Made by a program: the position numbers and the translations under genes
Assembly: GCA_963580455.1 (NCBI GenBank)
Contig: OY756957.1
Coordinates: 8,375,001 to 8,439,000 of the forward strand
Origin: Euonymus europaeus
Taxonomy: Eukaryota; Streptophyta; Magnoliopsida; Celastrales; Celastraceae
Direction of reading: 5' to 3'
Length of the DNA: 64,000 nucleotides
Shown: piece after piece, positions 34,880 through 46,214 of the stretch
How positions within the stretch are numbered: the first letter of the stretch is position 1
Layout: each line of letters begins with the position of its first letter
The notes under the pieces: generated by a model
Seen by the model: only the letters and a program-made list of their open reading frames with translations
Database searches by the model: none
What the model was told of the DNA's origin: nothing

Positions 34880-37835
34880 AGGCTGGAAATTAGGGAATTG
34901 ATCTTGAATCCGAGTTGCACCCTCTTCTGGAAGACCCTTCCACTTGATCAACCACTTAGTCACGGCTCGGTTACCCCTCTTAAACATACCCTATCTAACA
35001 ACTTCTTTGGTCACAATTTCACCTATCTCGAATCCTCGATGGGAGGCAGAGTTGGTGAAGCACTGACTTGATGTTCCAGCTTGGCTTTCAATAACGACAC
35101 ATGAACTACAGGATGAATTTTTGATGTTGGGGACAACTGCAGCTTATAGCCCACGGTTCCCACCTTTGCAATAATATGAAATGGACCATAATATCAAGGT
35201 GCTAGTTTGTGAAAATGGCATAACTGCACCGATTTTTGTCTATATGGTTGTAGTTTTAAGAATACCCAATCACCTACATCAAAATGCCTCTCCGTTCACT
35301 TTTTATCAGCTTGCTTCTTCATCATTGTTTGAGCGAGCAACAAATTATGCTTCAAGAGCTGAATCACTTCATCCATACTCTTCAATTCCATATCAACTTG
35401 ATGGACACTGGTAGACCCATCTAGATATCGCTGCACTATAAGAGGAGGGTAGCCATAAAGGGCCTGAAAGGGTGACATCTGAATTGAAGCCTGGTATGTG
35501 GTGTTCTAGCACCACTCTGCCTATAGTAAGCAAGACAACCAACTAGAAGGCCGGTCTCCCCAAAACAACGCATATAATTTTCCAGTATATGATTAGTCAC
35601 CTCCATTTGGTCGTCCCACTGCGGATGATATGCGAAACTTCTACTCAGCCGAATTTGATGCATTTTGAAAAATTCCTTCCAAAAATTCCTTAAGAAAATG
35701 GGATCCCAATCACTAACAACATTCTTTGGCATCCCATGTAATTTGAAGACATCCCTCACAAATAATTGAGCTACCTGTTTAGCTGTATATAGATGAACCA
35801 ACGTTGAAAAATGGGCATATTTGGTGAAGCAATCGACTACGACCAATACAACAGTCTTGCTAGAGGATTTAGGTAATCTTTCTATGAACTTTCTTGCCAA
35901 GCTTCTTCTGGAATAGTCAAAGGCTGTAATAACCCAAGACGTTTAATATTCTCAAAATGGACACGCTGGCAAGTATCACACTCGGGCACATAATTCTTAG
36001 TATCCCGTTTAATACCTGGCGACAAAAAATTCTTAGACACCCATTTATAAGTGCGTAGATATCCAGAATGCCCTCCAATGGGGCTGGTATGAAACTCCTC
36101 CATCACTTTCTGCCGCCATAGAGACTTGGATGGTATGAATATGCGTCCCTTATATAGCACTATCCCTTGTGCCATAGTGAAATTACTATTGGTAAAAGTC
36201 CCCTCTTGCACGGCTTGAATGGTTTCACTAGTTTCTAGGTATGCTAAACATTCTCTTTGCAAGTCATCTAACCCATCAAACAAAGGCTGCGAACTACCAT
36301 GAATGACCAACAATTTAAGTTGACGTGAGAGTGTATCAGCCACCGTATTGAACCTACCAGCTTTGTGCTTCACCGTAAAATCATAGCCAATCAATTTCAC
36401 TAACCATTTTTGTTGAACCGGTGTAGTGATTCTTTGACTGAGGAAATGTTGAATAGTGCTATGATATGTTAGAATGGTAAAATGATGGCCAAGAACATAA
36501 GTCCGCCAATAATTCATAGCATGAACTACAACCAACATCTCTTTATCATAAACTGACATGGTTGAATGACGATTTTAAAGCGGCTTACTAAGATAAGCAA
36601 TAGGGTGGTTGCATTGAGATAATGCCGCACCAATCCCGACCCCCGATGTATCACACTCAATGGTAAATTCCTCCGTAAAATTTGGCAGCGCCAAAATGGG
36701 TGTCGTCATCAATGTCAGCTTCAGTTTTTGAAAAGCATCTACTGCCTCTTCCAACCACTTAAACCCATCAGTCTTGAGCATATCATTCAATGGTTTAGCT
36801 ATCAACCCGTAGTTCTGAACAAACTTCCGATAATACCCCGTCAACCCCAAGAAGCCTCACAAGCATTTGATGGTTTTTGGCCATTCCCAATCAGCAATAC
36901 ACTGTCATTTGGAGGAATCAACAGCCACCCCTTGTTCAGAAATAATGTGACCCAGATAAGCTATTAACTCTGTGCCAAAAGAGCATTTGCTCCTCTTGAC
37001 CTTCAATTGATTATCCTCTAGAATGTTGAAGATAAGAGATAGATGCTTCAAGTGCTCTTCCACCGTAGGACTGTAGATTAAGATATCGTCAAAAAAAAAC
37101 CCAACACAAACTGCCTCAAATACCGTCTGAAAATTGCGTTCATCAATGCTTGAAATGTTGAGGGAGTATTGGTTAGCCCTTAGGGCATGACCACAAATTC
37201 GTAATGTCCATCATGCGTCCGAAACGCTATTTTTTCCACATCTTCCGAACTCATGCGTATTTGATGATATCCTGCTCTTAAATCCAGCTTAGTAAAACTA
37301 GTGGAACCATGAAGTTCGTATAATAGTTCATCGATGTTCGGAATCGGAAATTTATCCTTGACTATGGCAGTATTGAGAGCTCTCTAATCAATAGAAAATC
37401 TCTACGCTCCATCTTTTTCTTTACTAAAAGAACTGGAGAAGAAAAGGGGCTAACACTCATTTTAATCAACTCGCCCGTCAACATTTCATTCACCAACTTT
37501 TCGATCTCCGCTTTCTGAAAATAGAGATATCTATATGGCCGCACATTTATGGGAGCAGTACTCGGTAGCAAATTAATTCGATGGTCACAAGGCCGAGTTG
37601 GTGGTAAAGTGTTAGGAGCCTCAAACAAAATGGTATGCTCCTCTAAAATATTCTGAATGCTCGGGTGAAGACTGGTAGAAGAAGTTTTAGATGTGGTATG
37701 TAATTGAGCAATCACAGCATGGCCTTCTTGAGCAATAAGGCGATGCATAGTGACGGCATCCACTGAGGTAGTATATCCCGGTTTATGCCCATGTAAAACA
37801 TAAGTGTGATCATCTTGCATGAATTTCATAGTCAA
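34880..37835 (-). pseudogene. chromovirus pol (RT, RNase H, integrase, chromodomain), broken
   Basis: Minus-strand frames in order: RT N-part (37835-37362: INVRPYRYLYFQKAEIEKLV; SPFSSPVLLVKK); catalytic box FFDDILIYS near 37100; thumb and connection (FLGLTGYYRKFVQNYG at about 36860-36810); RNase H (ECDTSGVGIGAALSQ; YDKEMLVVVHAMNYWR; FNTVADTLSR); integrase zinc finger (HTSPIGGHSGYLRTY; CDTCQR) and core with D (VVDCFTKYAHF), D (VVSDWDPIF) and E (QMEVTNH), 35900-35440; C-part near 35300; and a chromodomain-like tail at about 34880-34960 (TKWLIKWKGLPEEGA). Many stops and shifts between blocks. The chromodomain directs insertion to heterochromatin in this family. Confidence 0.88.
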
Positions 37836-37847
37836 CGAAATAAAATT

Positions 37848-38288
37848 TCAAAGGATATCTCCTAAAGACCGAAGCCAAACTACACCCAAAACTATCTCAC
37901 ATCCCGTAACTGCCATAACATGAAACTTAGTACTACATTGATACGCTTGCAAGGCAATTGTGAGGTTCGGAACAAAACCTAGTGATCGGGCTTTAGCCTC
38001 AGTTGAAACTACCACCATAATAGATCTAGTATAATCCATAGGAGTGTTCACAAATTTGAGTAGCTTCGGGTGTATGAAATTATGAGTTGATGTAGGATTA
38101 ATGAAAACCTGAACTTTCCTCTTATCCAACTGTCCATATAGCCTCATTGTCTCTGGTTGAGAAGTTACTGTTAATGTGTGTATAGAGATAACCGATTCCA
38201 CTCCCTCCTCCAATAACTTCTGGGCTGTGCTCTCTTTTGCTCCACATTCTTCCCAACTAACTTCAACTTCCTTTGTTCCCCCAATCAT
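37848..38288 (-). pseudogene. chromovirus aspartic protease region with altered active site
   Basis: The frame reads VQVFINPTSTHNFIHPKLLK where the family has a D-S/T-G triad (…ID(S/T)GSTHNFI). The catalytic Asp-Ser-Gly has become Asn-Pro-Thr, so the protease is dead even where the frame is open. CEIVLGVVWLRSLG matches the family's second conserved block. Confidence 0.85.
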
Positions 38289-38539
38289 GAATAATTGGGG
38301 TTTAGCTACACATTGGTGGCCGGACTTATAAGGTGCATCATAGTTGAAGCAAACCCCATTCTCATTAAATTTTTCTTGAGATAAGCGTGTGAAGGGTGTG
38401 GAGTTGGTTTTTGGACTAGGCTAACTTGTAATAGCGGAAATTCCTAGAGGTCGACTACTATTAGACCATGAAGGTCGACTTGAAGTAGGGACATTGGTAG
38501 GTCTTGGTGTGGGTTTCTTGCCCCCATACCGTTGAGAAA

Positions 38540-39705
38540 AAATGGTCAAAAGTTCCATGGCTGACATCAACGAATGGGGTCGTTAAGCTCGCACATCTAT
38601 TCGTAATTCCTCTTGCAAGCCCTCCACATAGCAAGAAACCAGTAGTTCTTCAGAAAAGTCAGTTGTTCTGCAAGCTAATTTGGTGAACTGAGCTTGGTAA
38701 TTCTTCAAGGATCTAGTTTGAGACAACTTGGCTAGAGCTAAATTGAAATCCATGATGTCACTGCTTCCAAACCTCTTCATCAACATATCCATGAACAATG
38801 CCCAAGACGAACTCACACACCGAGTACTAAACCATTTTTTCCACGCTATTGTCTCCTCCGTTAAGTGCATGGAAACTACACTCAACCGTCTCTCCTCAGG
38901 AACTTGGTAATGTTCAAAGAACTATTCAACTTTGGTTATCCACTCGATTGGATCTTCATTCCCACTGAAACGGTCTAGATCCAATTTCATATTACGCATA
39001 GTTGGTTGGTGTGGATCCACAGATTGATGAAAATTCTGTCCATAGCTATTGACAGAGTGGCCGAAATGTGTGAAGCGGTATTTGGGAGAGCTGCGGTGTT
39101 GAGAAGACCATTCCTGGTTGTAAGGGTAAGGAACTTGGTAGGTTAGAAATGAAAGATGGGTTCATCGAAAGAGATCCCCATGAGGTTGAACTAGAGCCGA
39201 CACCATAAGGAAGATTATAAGTAGGTAGAACAGGAGTTGGAGAAGAATAGTTTGCAAAGATGGGCTGAGTATTTGTAGGTTGAGAATTAAAGGGTATGGT
39301 AGTTACAGATACAGTAGGTTGGGTTCGATTTTCAGGGAAGGAACCAAATGCTATAGGTGATGCTGCCATCGGTTGGGTACTGATCAGGGATGATAATAGT
39401 GGCATAGTGGTGGTTAATGGGATGGGAGTTAAGGTTGTGGTTAAAGCCATCATCGATTGGGTACTGATCTGAGAAGGGGAAGGGTGAGTAGTAGGTGTAA
39501 GAGTGGTTGTTAAATGGTAAGGTTGGGGTACGTAGATCTTGGAACATCTGTTGAATCTCAGAAAGGATGTCTTTTCGGAGAGTCTCTAGGCAAACCAGAC
39601 CATCAACGGCTGCCGTCAGTGTTTGAAAGCGAGCATCAGTGGCTTCCTTGTGGCTCTCCAGATCGAACTCCACTGGTTGACGCTCTTAGGGGTTCCATGG
39701 CTTAG
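38540..39705 (-). pseudogene. chromovirus gag, broken
   Basis: The N-terminal part has a short coiled segment (LESHKEATDARFQTLTAAVD) and a long Pro/Thr/Ser-rich low-complexity part (39450-39046). Then comes the retrotransposon gag core at 38885-38583 (WKKWFSTRCVSSSWALFMDM; NYQAQFTKLACRT; LLVSCYVEGLQEELRIDV). The frames are not continuous. Confidence 0.8.
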
Positions 39706-39718
39706 GTCCCATGTGAAC

Positions 39719-39734
39719 CTCGCTTCGATACCAA
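39719..39734 (-). promoter_or_regulatory. primer binding site, initiator tRNA-Met-like
   Basis: Read on the minus strand after the 5' LTR: TGGTATCGAAGC, a near match to TGGTATCAGAGC, complementary to the 3' end of initiator tRNA-Met. Mutated, as expected for an old copy. Confidence 0.65.
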
Positions 39735-39736
39735 AA

Positions 39737-39961
39737 TGTTGGCACATATAGCAGATTCAAGGTAGAGAAAGGAAACAAGAGAGAACAGAGAAAAAGAGGC
39801 TGCAAAGATAATATTTTTCATAACTGATCCAACCAAGAGAGTAGCCCTAAAAGGAAACTAAACACAAGTCAGCAAGCTGACTCAGACAACAAGTAATATA
39901 AAGATAATACATAAGAAGACTCAGACTAAATAACACGAAAGAAATACAGGACTCCTCATCA
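39737..39961 (-). repeat. chromovirus 5' LTR
   Basis: Plus-strand ends TGTTGGCAC…CTCATCA. 225 bp. Partner of 34623-34846. Confidence 0.92.
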
Positions 39962-39966
39962 TGCTC

Positions 39967-40917
39967 ATTATGTTGTTCGGCTATTACAGTAAGGAGACAT
40001 TTTTCTGGGCTTTAATTTCGAATCTGATTGTCTATTTCTGTATGGATTTTAGAGCTTTGTGGGATAATATCATTCATCTATCTAAATGTCTTTGGCTCAT
40101 ACAGTCGAAGAAAAGGTCTTCAGCTCAAATTTTCTCGTATCTGTGGATATATTAAGTGGTGTCTAGTTGGGTCATTTCTCTTATTTTATGTTTGGATTGT
40201 TTGGTTTCTGTGGTCTTTTTGTGGTCTTTTACTTCATGAGGGCAGTAGTGATAAATACAAAACTTTATTTCTTGCTATTTTTAGTTTATATTTCAATGAA
40301 TTGATTCTCTTTTGGCTTTAATTGATGGGAGAGTCCACATCAAAGCTGTAGATGACACCCAAAAAATCCCAGATGACTAACAATCAAGAAAGGATTGTGC
40401 GTATGTAACTTCAGTTGTGATAGTGGAAACATAGAAGGTTGTAAAGCTGCTTTAAAAAAAACACATTTTTGGTGTATAGAACCCCATATAAAGGAAAGAT
40501 AAACTATCTGACAATCCCACTTTGTTGACTTCTTTTCAAGTCTGCAACATTTTTTTTGGGAACCAGGGGATGGAATAAAAGATGAAGGAACCTATGTGAC
40601 ATGGATATGAACCAAGCTGACCTTGTACTTAGAATTTTGCTCTCAAGCTGAAAGCAAATAGTATATCATTGATAGGTTTCTTTACTCTACAGTAGGTGCT
40701 TAGCTACTTAATCATGAAAAACACTCATACAAACCATGGGTTAATTTGGGAAGGAGCAAATTAATAAAGCTTTCTACAAAGACAAATCATATATCGGGGA
40801 AGTTATTGATAGACATTTCCATACTTCTGAATTCTGGTTCTTGGCTTTTTGTAATTACAATGTTCGTAACTTCGTAAATGATGTATATGTAGTTTCCTCT
40901 TAATGTTCTTACTGCCC
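39967..40917 (+). other. ATP synthase delta-prime copy A intron, middle part
   Basis: Sequence between the two insertions. From about 40650 on it matches 51405-51645 (ATCATGAAAAACACTC, TACAATGTTCGTAACTT, GTAGTTTCCTCTT), the start of the copy B duplicate. No gene. Confidence 0.8.
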
Positions 40918-40920
40918 TTA

Positions 40921-40939
40921 GCCTCTATTTGGTTGGGAG
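40921..40939 (+). repeat. Harbinger left terminal inverted repeat
   Basis: GCCTCTATTTGGTTGGGAG, exact reverse complement of 44797-44815. Confidence 0.97.
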
Positions 40940-41326
40940 GGTAAATAAGTTGGTGTATGAAGCTGTAAAAATAAGCTACTTTACGCTAGTGTATAAAGCT
41001 GTTTAAATAAGCTACTTTACGCTGAATAGGTGTTTGGTGGTGCTAATTTGTTAATAGAGTAAAAGTTGTAAAATTACCACTAAGGGTGTTTAAAGTAGTT
41101 TTAATAAGAAAAACAAAACAATTAAATTTTGAATTATAAACGAGATTGATAGAATATAACATAAAAATATAACAATCATGTCATATTTTAAGTTCTCACA
41201 CAAACTTGAAAATAAAATGAAAATATTGGTGTTTCGTACATATTAAACTTTCCAACCAACACCTAATTAGTCATACTACATAATTGGTTTGCAATTTGAT
41301 CCCTAATAATGCCCATGTCGCCATCA

Positions 41327-42531
41327 TCAGCCAACCCAACACCACCATCTAGAGAAGTCCCATGCAACATCAATTGAGGAACTGTCCACATCATCTAGCT
41401 CATTCTCAAACTCTTCGGTACTTGCAGTCCTCATTCGAATGTAGTTATGCAGACCGAAACATGCTGCCACAATGTTCACCTGTGTCTTGTATGGATAAGG
41501 CGGCATAATATTTAATATCTTCCACCTTCTTTTGGTTACTCCGAATGTCCTTTCAATGACATTACGGAGGGAGGAGTGCTTATGGTTGAAGATTTCACGT
41601 GGGCCACTTGCACGCCGCCCATTCATCCAATCTGGCAGATGATACCGGTCACCCTAATTAGGTGCAAGATAGTCAGTCCTGTTGGCATAACCCGCATCCA
41701 CCAAATAATATTTCCCTGCTCAAAAAAAAATCACATTAAGCATGCTAAATAATCCAAAGATTGCATACAAATTAAAATTCAAGCACACCTGGAGGTGGAT
41801 GAGGAAAGTTGAAATTCGCTTTATTTTGAACATATTGCAATACCCTCGCATCATGGGCCGAACCCTCAAATCAAGGTGCTACAAATATATATATATATAT
41901 ATATATATACCATGTCAAAATCACACGCCACCACAACATTCTGAGATGTCATCCCTTTTCTGTTGAAGAATGGCAACTGTTAACTCCATGAAATAGCAAC
42001 ATGCACATGGTTTCCATCAATAGCACCAATAGCATTTTTGAAAGGTCGCAGCTCGGGTGTAGCCCTAATTTTTGTAGGAATTTCATTAAACTGGTTCTCT
42101 CTCAGCTTTATAACATCGATAGCCATTTCATAGACAGAACCCAACCCCTGGTTGAACAAACGACTAATTGTCTCACCTGAGTGCTGAAAGATTTCCTAAA
42201 CTAGCCTGTTTGATGCCCCTTGGCCAATAGTGAACAGAAACATAGCTACCATCTTTGGAATTTGGATGTTCCCAGATGCACGAAGCATGTACTTGTTAAC
42301 CAAATCAGAACAAAGTGCTTCGAAAATGTCAATCCACATCCTAAAATTCTCATAGCATCTTATAGGGTGGCCTCTCAGAACCTCTGCCACGTATTAAGCA
42401 CCTTGTAAACTTGAAGTTCTACATGGGAAACGTTCTATTAATAAGCTCCTTGGATTCATATTCACCATATAATAGGCAGCTAATCCCATCATCATAATAG
42501 TCTCATAATCGTACTCATTATTATCCTCCAT
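41327..42531 (-). pseudogene. Harbinger DDE transposase, broken
   Basis: From ATG 42531 (MEDNNEYDYETIMMMG) the minus strand gives an N-terminal helical region (HPIRCYENFRMWIDIFEALC), then GAIDGNHVHVA (first Asp), VVVACDFDM (followed by what looks like an intron or insertion at about 41715-41890), YYLVDAGYANRTDYLAP (second Asp) and HSSLRNVIERTFGVTKRRW (Glu), ending near 41327. All three catalytic acids are present, but in-frame stops break it (near 42420, 42197, 41990 and 41655), so it is inactive. It would excise and insert the element. Confidence 0.88.
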
Positions 42532-42712
42532 TACTGCAAATTTAATAAAACACGTTTACTCAATTTATGTAATCAAAATCCATATTACTGAAATCAAGTC
42601 ATACAAATGCATAAAACAAATAAAGTGAAAAACAGATAAGCAAGTTCAAAAGTCTACATAGTTTATGATAATGCAAGAAAAATTAATAAAGTGCTTAAAA
42701 TAAATAGACATC

Positions 42713-43783
42713 TCATATGCGACCAAATGGTAAGCCATATTTTTCAACAAACATGCTTTGTATGAAGCCCACCCTTTTAGCCGGTTGCATTGTAGCAAAA
42801 CATTTTCTATCATGTTGGTCCTTCATCATCTTCATTCTAAAGAAGTACAGCTCATCATTGATCTCATTTCTAGCAGACATGTCATGGAGGATAGTCAAGG
42901 CATCATCAGATTGCACTTCATCAGATATACCAGTACTCAAGGAAGGACTATCAGTAGGTGCTTTGAAAGCGACATGCTCAAAAGCACTCACTAACCTGGT
43001 TGTCAGAACATGGTTATCATTCACTAGCTGTGCAGCAGTCTTTCTCTTTTTGGAGTTACCTTCCTTTGATACGGATGACACTATAGGAGCTGTGCTCACA
43101 CTCTTCCTCGTAGGTGATGTAGAAGTAGTTCTATCTTGTTCACAGTCAAGGTGGATTGTGCTTGGAACGTACTCCTCACCCTCATCGAACCAATCGGTAT
43201 TTGAAGCATGGTTAAGCACCGGGTTCAGAATTGGATTTTTCCCACTTGACGGTGCTACACAAAAATTTCCAGTAGCAACTCCACCACCAAAACAAAAATC
43301 CAGCTGAAATTTGTATCGAAATCCCCATTTTTTGAACTTGGCATATTCTTTATTCTCCTACAATAACAATAGACAGATGTATTAGACATGTGTATTAGAC
43401 AGATGTATTAGACATGTAAAACAATAGAGTCTATACCTGAATTTTGAGCTCCCACCATTCATCATCCATGATAACCCTATGAGTTGAGTAGTCCCACCTC
43501 AAACCCATCTCACTCCCAACCATTCTGTTTCACAACTGCCACTCCTTCCTCAATTGATCCCATTCGTTTTTTAATGCTTGCTTCGTGAATAGAAGACCCG
43601 TACTTGCTTTGAATTTTGATACAATACCCTCCCACTCAAATTTAGTAATTGGAGCCCCTGGTAGCCTAACAATGGATTTCAAACTCCCTCACAAATATCA
43701 ACCAAAGCATCAATTGTCTTCCTCTCCCATTTTGTTTTATCCACTTTGGGTTGACTCATAACATCTTTACCCTTCTTCGTCAT
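42713..43783 (-). pseudogene. Harbinger-associated Myb/SANT-like protein, degraded
   Basis: From ATG 43783 the frame starts MTKKGKDVMSQPKVDKTKWE (start of a Myb/SANT-like trihelix). After broken stretches it gives MGLRWDYSTHRVIMDDEWWE, LKIQ and, after a probable intron (about 43365-43435), YAKFKKWGFRYKFQLDFCFG. This is the Myb_DNA-bind_3 pattern of L10-interacting MYB-type proteins. An open 168-codon C-terminal part (43219-42713) follows, with a Lys-rich signal (SKKRKTAA) and a helical tail. In PIF/Harbinger elements this protein partners the transposase for nuclear import and end binding. Confidence 0.8.
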
Positions 43784-44796
43784 ATTCTTTAGGAAATACT
43801 ATAATGTGCCCAATCAAAAACAAACATATTTAAGAAACACAAACACTGATTTACTTCACAAAGTGCCAGGGAAGTTTACCATTGAGTAACATAATAAGTA
43901 AAAGATTAAGGGACTTAAAAAAAGCATGATTAAAAGTCTAACAACCTTTGGAAAATGATATGTGTCCAGAACAACTTTACAATTGTAGCATTTGCACCAA
44001 TTATTTACAAACCGAGTGTTATAACCAAACAAAGACAAAATGCCATTAGCAAGGAAGTTCAATGCCCGTAGTTTTTGGGTTCGAGAAGTTTTGTTCAACT
44101 TTTTATTAGTTGTTCATACTCCAATTGCTATCAGTTCCAGCATACATATATTACCCATTCAATTTGGGACGCCACAAGACCCATAAACATAACTGAATGA
44201 CGATTGCAATGGTTCCTGAGAATTCACAATTTCAGCAAGGATTTTTTAAGGCCGGAGGAGGAAAAAAGGATTTCACAACCAACAGAGGAAAAAATCCCCA
44301 AATTATCAATGGAAGGAAGAAAAAAAACCCATGGCAGCAACACTTAAAAAAACCCACATCAAATTAAGCAATATATAGATCACAGAAACCATGAAATCAG
44401 TAACAACATACCTTGAAGAAATCGGTGATTGTTGCCAAATGTAAAGAACGAGGGAGAAGTCGAGATGAGACCTGTCATCACTTTCATCAAAAAGCAAAAC
44501 CAGAGTTATATATTCTCTCAAAGTCAGATCTGATGGACAAAGGAAGGAAAAATAAAAAAAAAACCAAAACAACATACCTTGCTCGATCCGAAGCTTTAGG
44601 CACTAGGGTTCGCGAAATTGATGAGAAGAGAGAGAAGGGTATTTCGTTGAAATATGCAGAGCGGGGAGAAAAGAAGCTGGTCCAAGGAGCTTTCTTTTAC
44701 GGGACGGAATGCATTAGCTTATGAAGCTGGCGTATTTTGGTGTTTGGTTACTTGAACGTTAGTTAACTACATACCTCAGCTTATGAAGCTTATAAA

Positions 44797-44815
44797 CTCC
44801 CAACCAAATAGAGGC
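44797..44815 (-). repeat. Harbinger right terminal inverted repeat
   Basis: CTCCCAACCAAATAGAGGC on the plus strand, exact inverse of the left end, followed by TTA. Confidence 0.97.
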
Positions 44816-44818
44816 TTA

Positions 44819-45810
44819 ATAAATAAAATCCATTGTTGCATTAGTATAATAGGCATCATTGACTTATGCCTTTTTTTCCATTATGTACTTTGGGAACTAA
44901 GGGTGGGGAAAACATCGCAGTAGTGGAAACTAATCAATTGATATCGGGGATGAAATAGAACCGAACTCTTATCAGATTCTCCTTTCAAATCAAGCAAAAC
45001 TGGTGGTAAAAGCCTTTGCCCAATTCAGTACTACAGAAGTGCATCTTTCATAAAACTTCTAGTGAATTGTTGCCAGTGGGATTAAATTCTACTGTTGATG
45101 GAAGTAGGCTATAGAAAAATCATTTGCTTTTGCCAAAGGAAAGATGTATAGGGTATAATCATTTTCTTAAATAAGTACACTGCTTTGTTTTGAAGAATAT
45201 TTGAATTCATGCATAGTTTTGCCAATAAGGTGAGCTACTCACAAGCAGTTCAGACTCAGTCAGTTTTCTCATTTTGAAACAATACAACCCAAGATTTCGG
45301 GTTAGGCTCCTAAACCAAAGAAGACCGAGTACAATATCATAGAAATATCTTGTCAGCCACTATTCTGATCAACAGATGGCTTTGTTCCTTTGTTCTGGTT
45401 TAAGTTCTTTGTTAATGACTAGTGTTCAGCTAAGATACTTACGTAGACATGCCATCTCAGTCATTGTTATTTGATTTTTCTTGTGTCTTAAGCATGCGAA
45501 ATTATGAATGAATAATGATTGTCTTTGCCGATGTTGTATCATACAGTCTAGATATGAAGTCTAACCAAGTCTTAATTCATGCTAATTGCTTAGCATTTTT
45601 TCATGCTTAATTGCTTACCATACAACCCAGAAATATGTTCAGACTTTTGATGATTTTTGTTTTTGATACTTGGCACTCAAAAGAAATTTATTGCAATAAG
45701 ATACTTGGTATTTTTATCTTTAAACAAGTAACAATTTTGTTCTTGTAGCCCACTGATAACCTTGTTAATTTTTTTAATTTTAATATTGTTATATATGCAT
45801 TGCTGTCCAT
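44819..45810 (+). other. ATP synthase delta-prime copy A intron, last part
   Basis: Matches 51648-52503 in order (TAAATAAAATCC, CTTTGCCCAATTCAG-type, TTTTGCCAATAAG, CAGACTCAGTCAGTTTTCTC, GTGTTCAGCTAAGATAC). At the end the acceptor AG seen in copy B is replaced (CCAT/GTTGAC here, CCAAG/TTGAC there). Confidence 0.85.
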
Positions 45811-46214
45811 GTTGACATGGTCATAATACTGGCATCAACAGGCCAAATGGGTGTTTTGTCGGGACATGTTCCTACCATTGCAGAGCTGAAGCCTGGTGTC
45901 ATTTTTGTGCATGCAAGAAGTGATACAAAAAAATACTTCATTAGCAGTGGGTTTGCATTTAATCATTTATCCATGCAAACTCTGTTGCTGATGTAATTTT
46001 TGTGAAGGCAGTGCCAATTGATCAGATCGACTCCAACCTGGTGCAAAAGGGGCTTGGGGAGTTCACCCAAAAGCTAAGTTCAGCTTCTACCGATTTGGAG
46101 AAAGCTAAAGCTCAGATTGGGGTTGACATTCACAGCGCTAGGAACACGACCCTCTCTGGCCAAGGAATGTGTTGGAATATGCTTTTGTGCTTCCGACTCT
46201 TTTTGGAGTTTTGA
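45811..46214 (+). pseudogene. ATP synthase delta-prime, copy A exon 2, 8-bp insertion
   Basis: The frame [20 protein letters not shown] then [20 protein letters not shown] and [10 protein letters not shown] matches the F1 delta-prime beta-sandwich domain. Then 8 extra bases (about 45961-45968, ATCATTTA type, nearly repeating the neighbouring CATTTATCC) shift the frame. The rest resumes in another frame ([40 protein letters not shown]; the C-terminal helices) to 46214. The usual stop after the terminal …LSG is absent here (CAA), so the frame reads on about 11 codons. Together with the exon 1 stop this copy is dead. Confidence 0.9.

Larger units (their letters stand above)
34623..39961 (-). mobile_element. 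Ty3/gypsy chromovirus-like element inserted in the ATP synthase intron
   Basis: Complete 5339-bp insertion with a perfect 5-bp target duplication TGCTC (34618-34622 and 39962-39966). The element reads on the minus strand: 5' LTR 39737-39961, primer site, gag, protease, RT/RNase H, integrase, chromodomain-like tail, polypurine tract, 3' LTR 34623-34846. All genes carry stops or shifts. By eye the LTRs differ at about 17 of 224 positions, so this is much older than the Athila-like insertion. It lies in the intron of the ATP synthase pseudogene, opposite to the gene's direction. Confidence 0.95.
40921..44815 (-). mobile_element. PIF/Harbinger DNA transposon with two degraded ORFs
   Basis: 3895 bp with perfect 19-bp terminal inverted repeats and a TTA target duplication (40918-40920 and 44816-44818), the family's preferred trinucleotide. 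Both ORFs are on the minus strand: a Myb/SANT-like protein (42713-43783) upstream and the DDE transposase (41327-42531) downstream, the normal two-gene set. Near the left end ATAAGCTACTTTACGC is directly repeated (40973 and 41008). The paralogous site at about 51645 lacks it. Confidence 0.96.

Noticed and set aside
42717..43307. 196-codon plus-strand frame
   Set aside because: It lies exactly antisense to the Harbinger Myb-like ORF and has no motif of its own.
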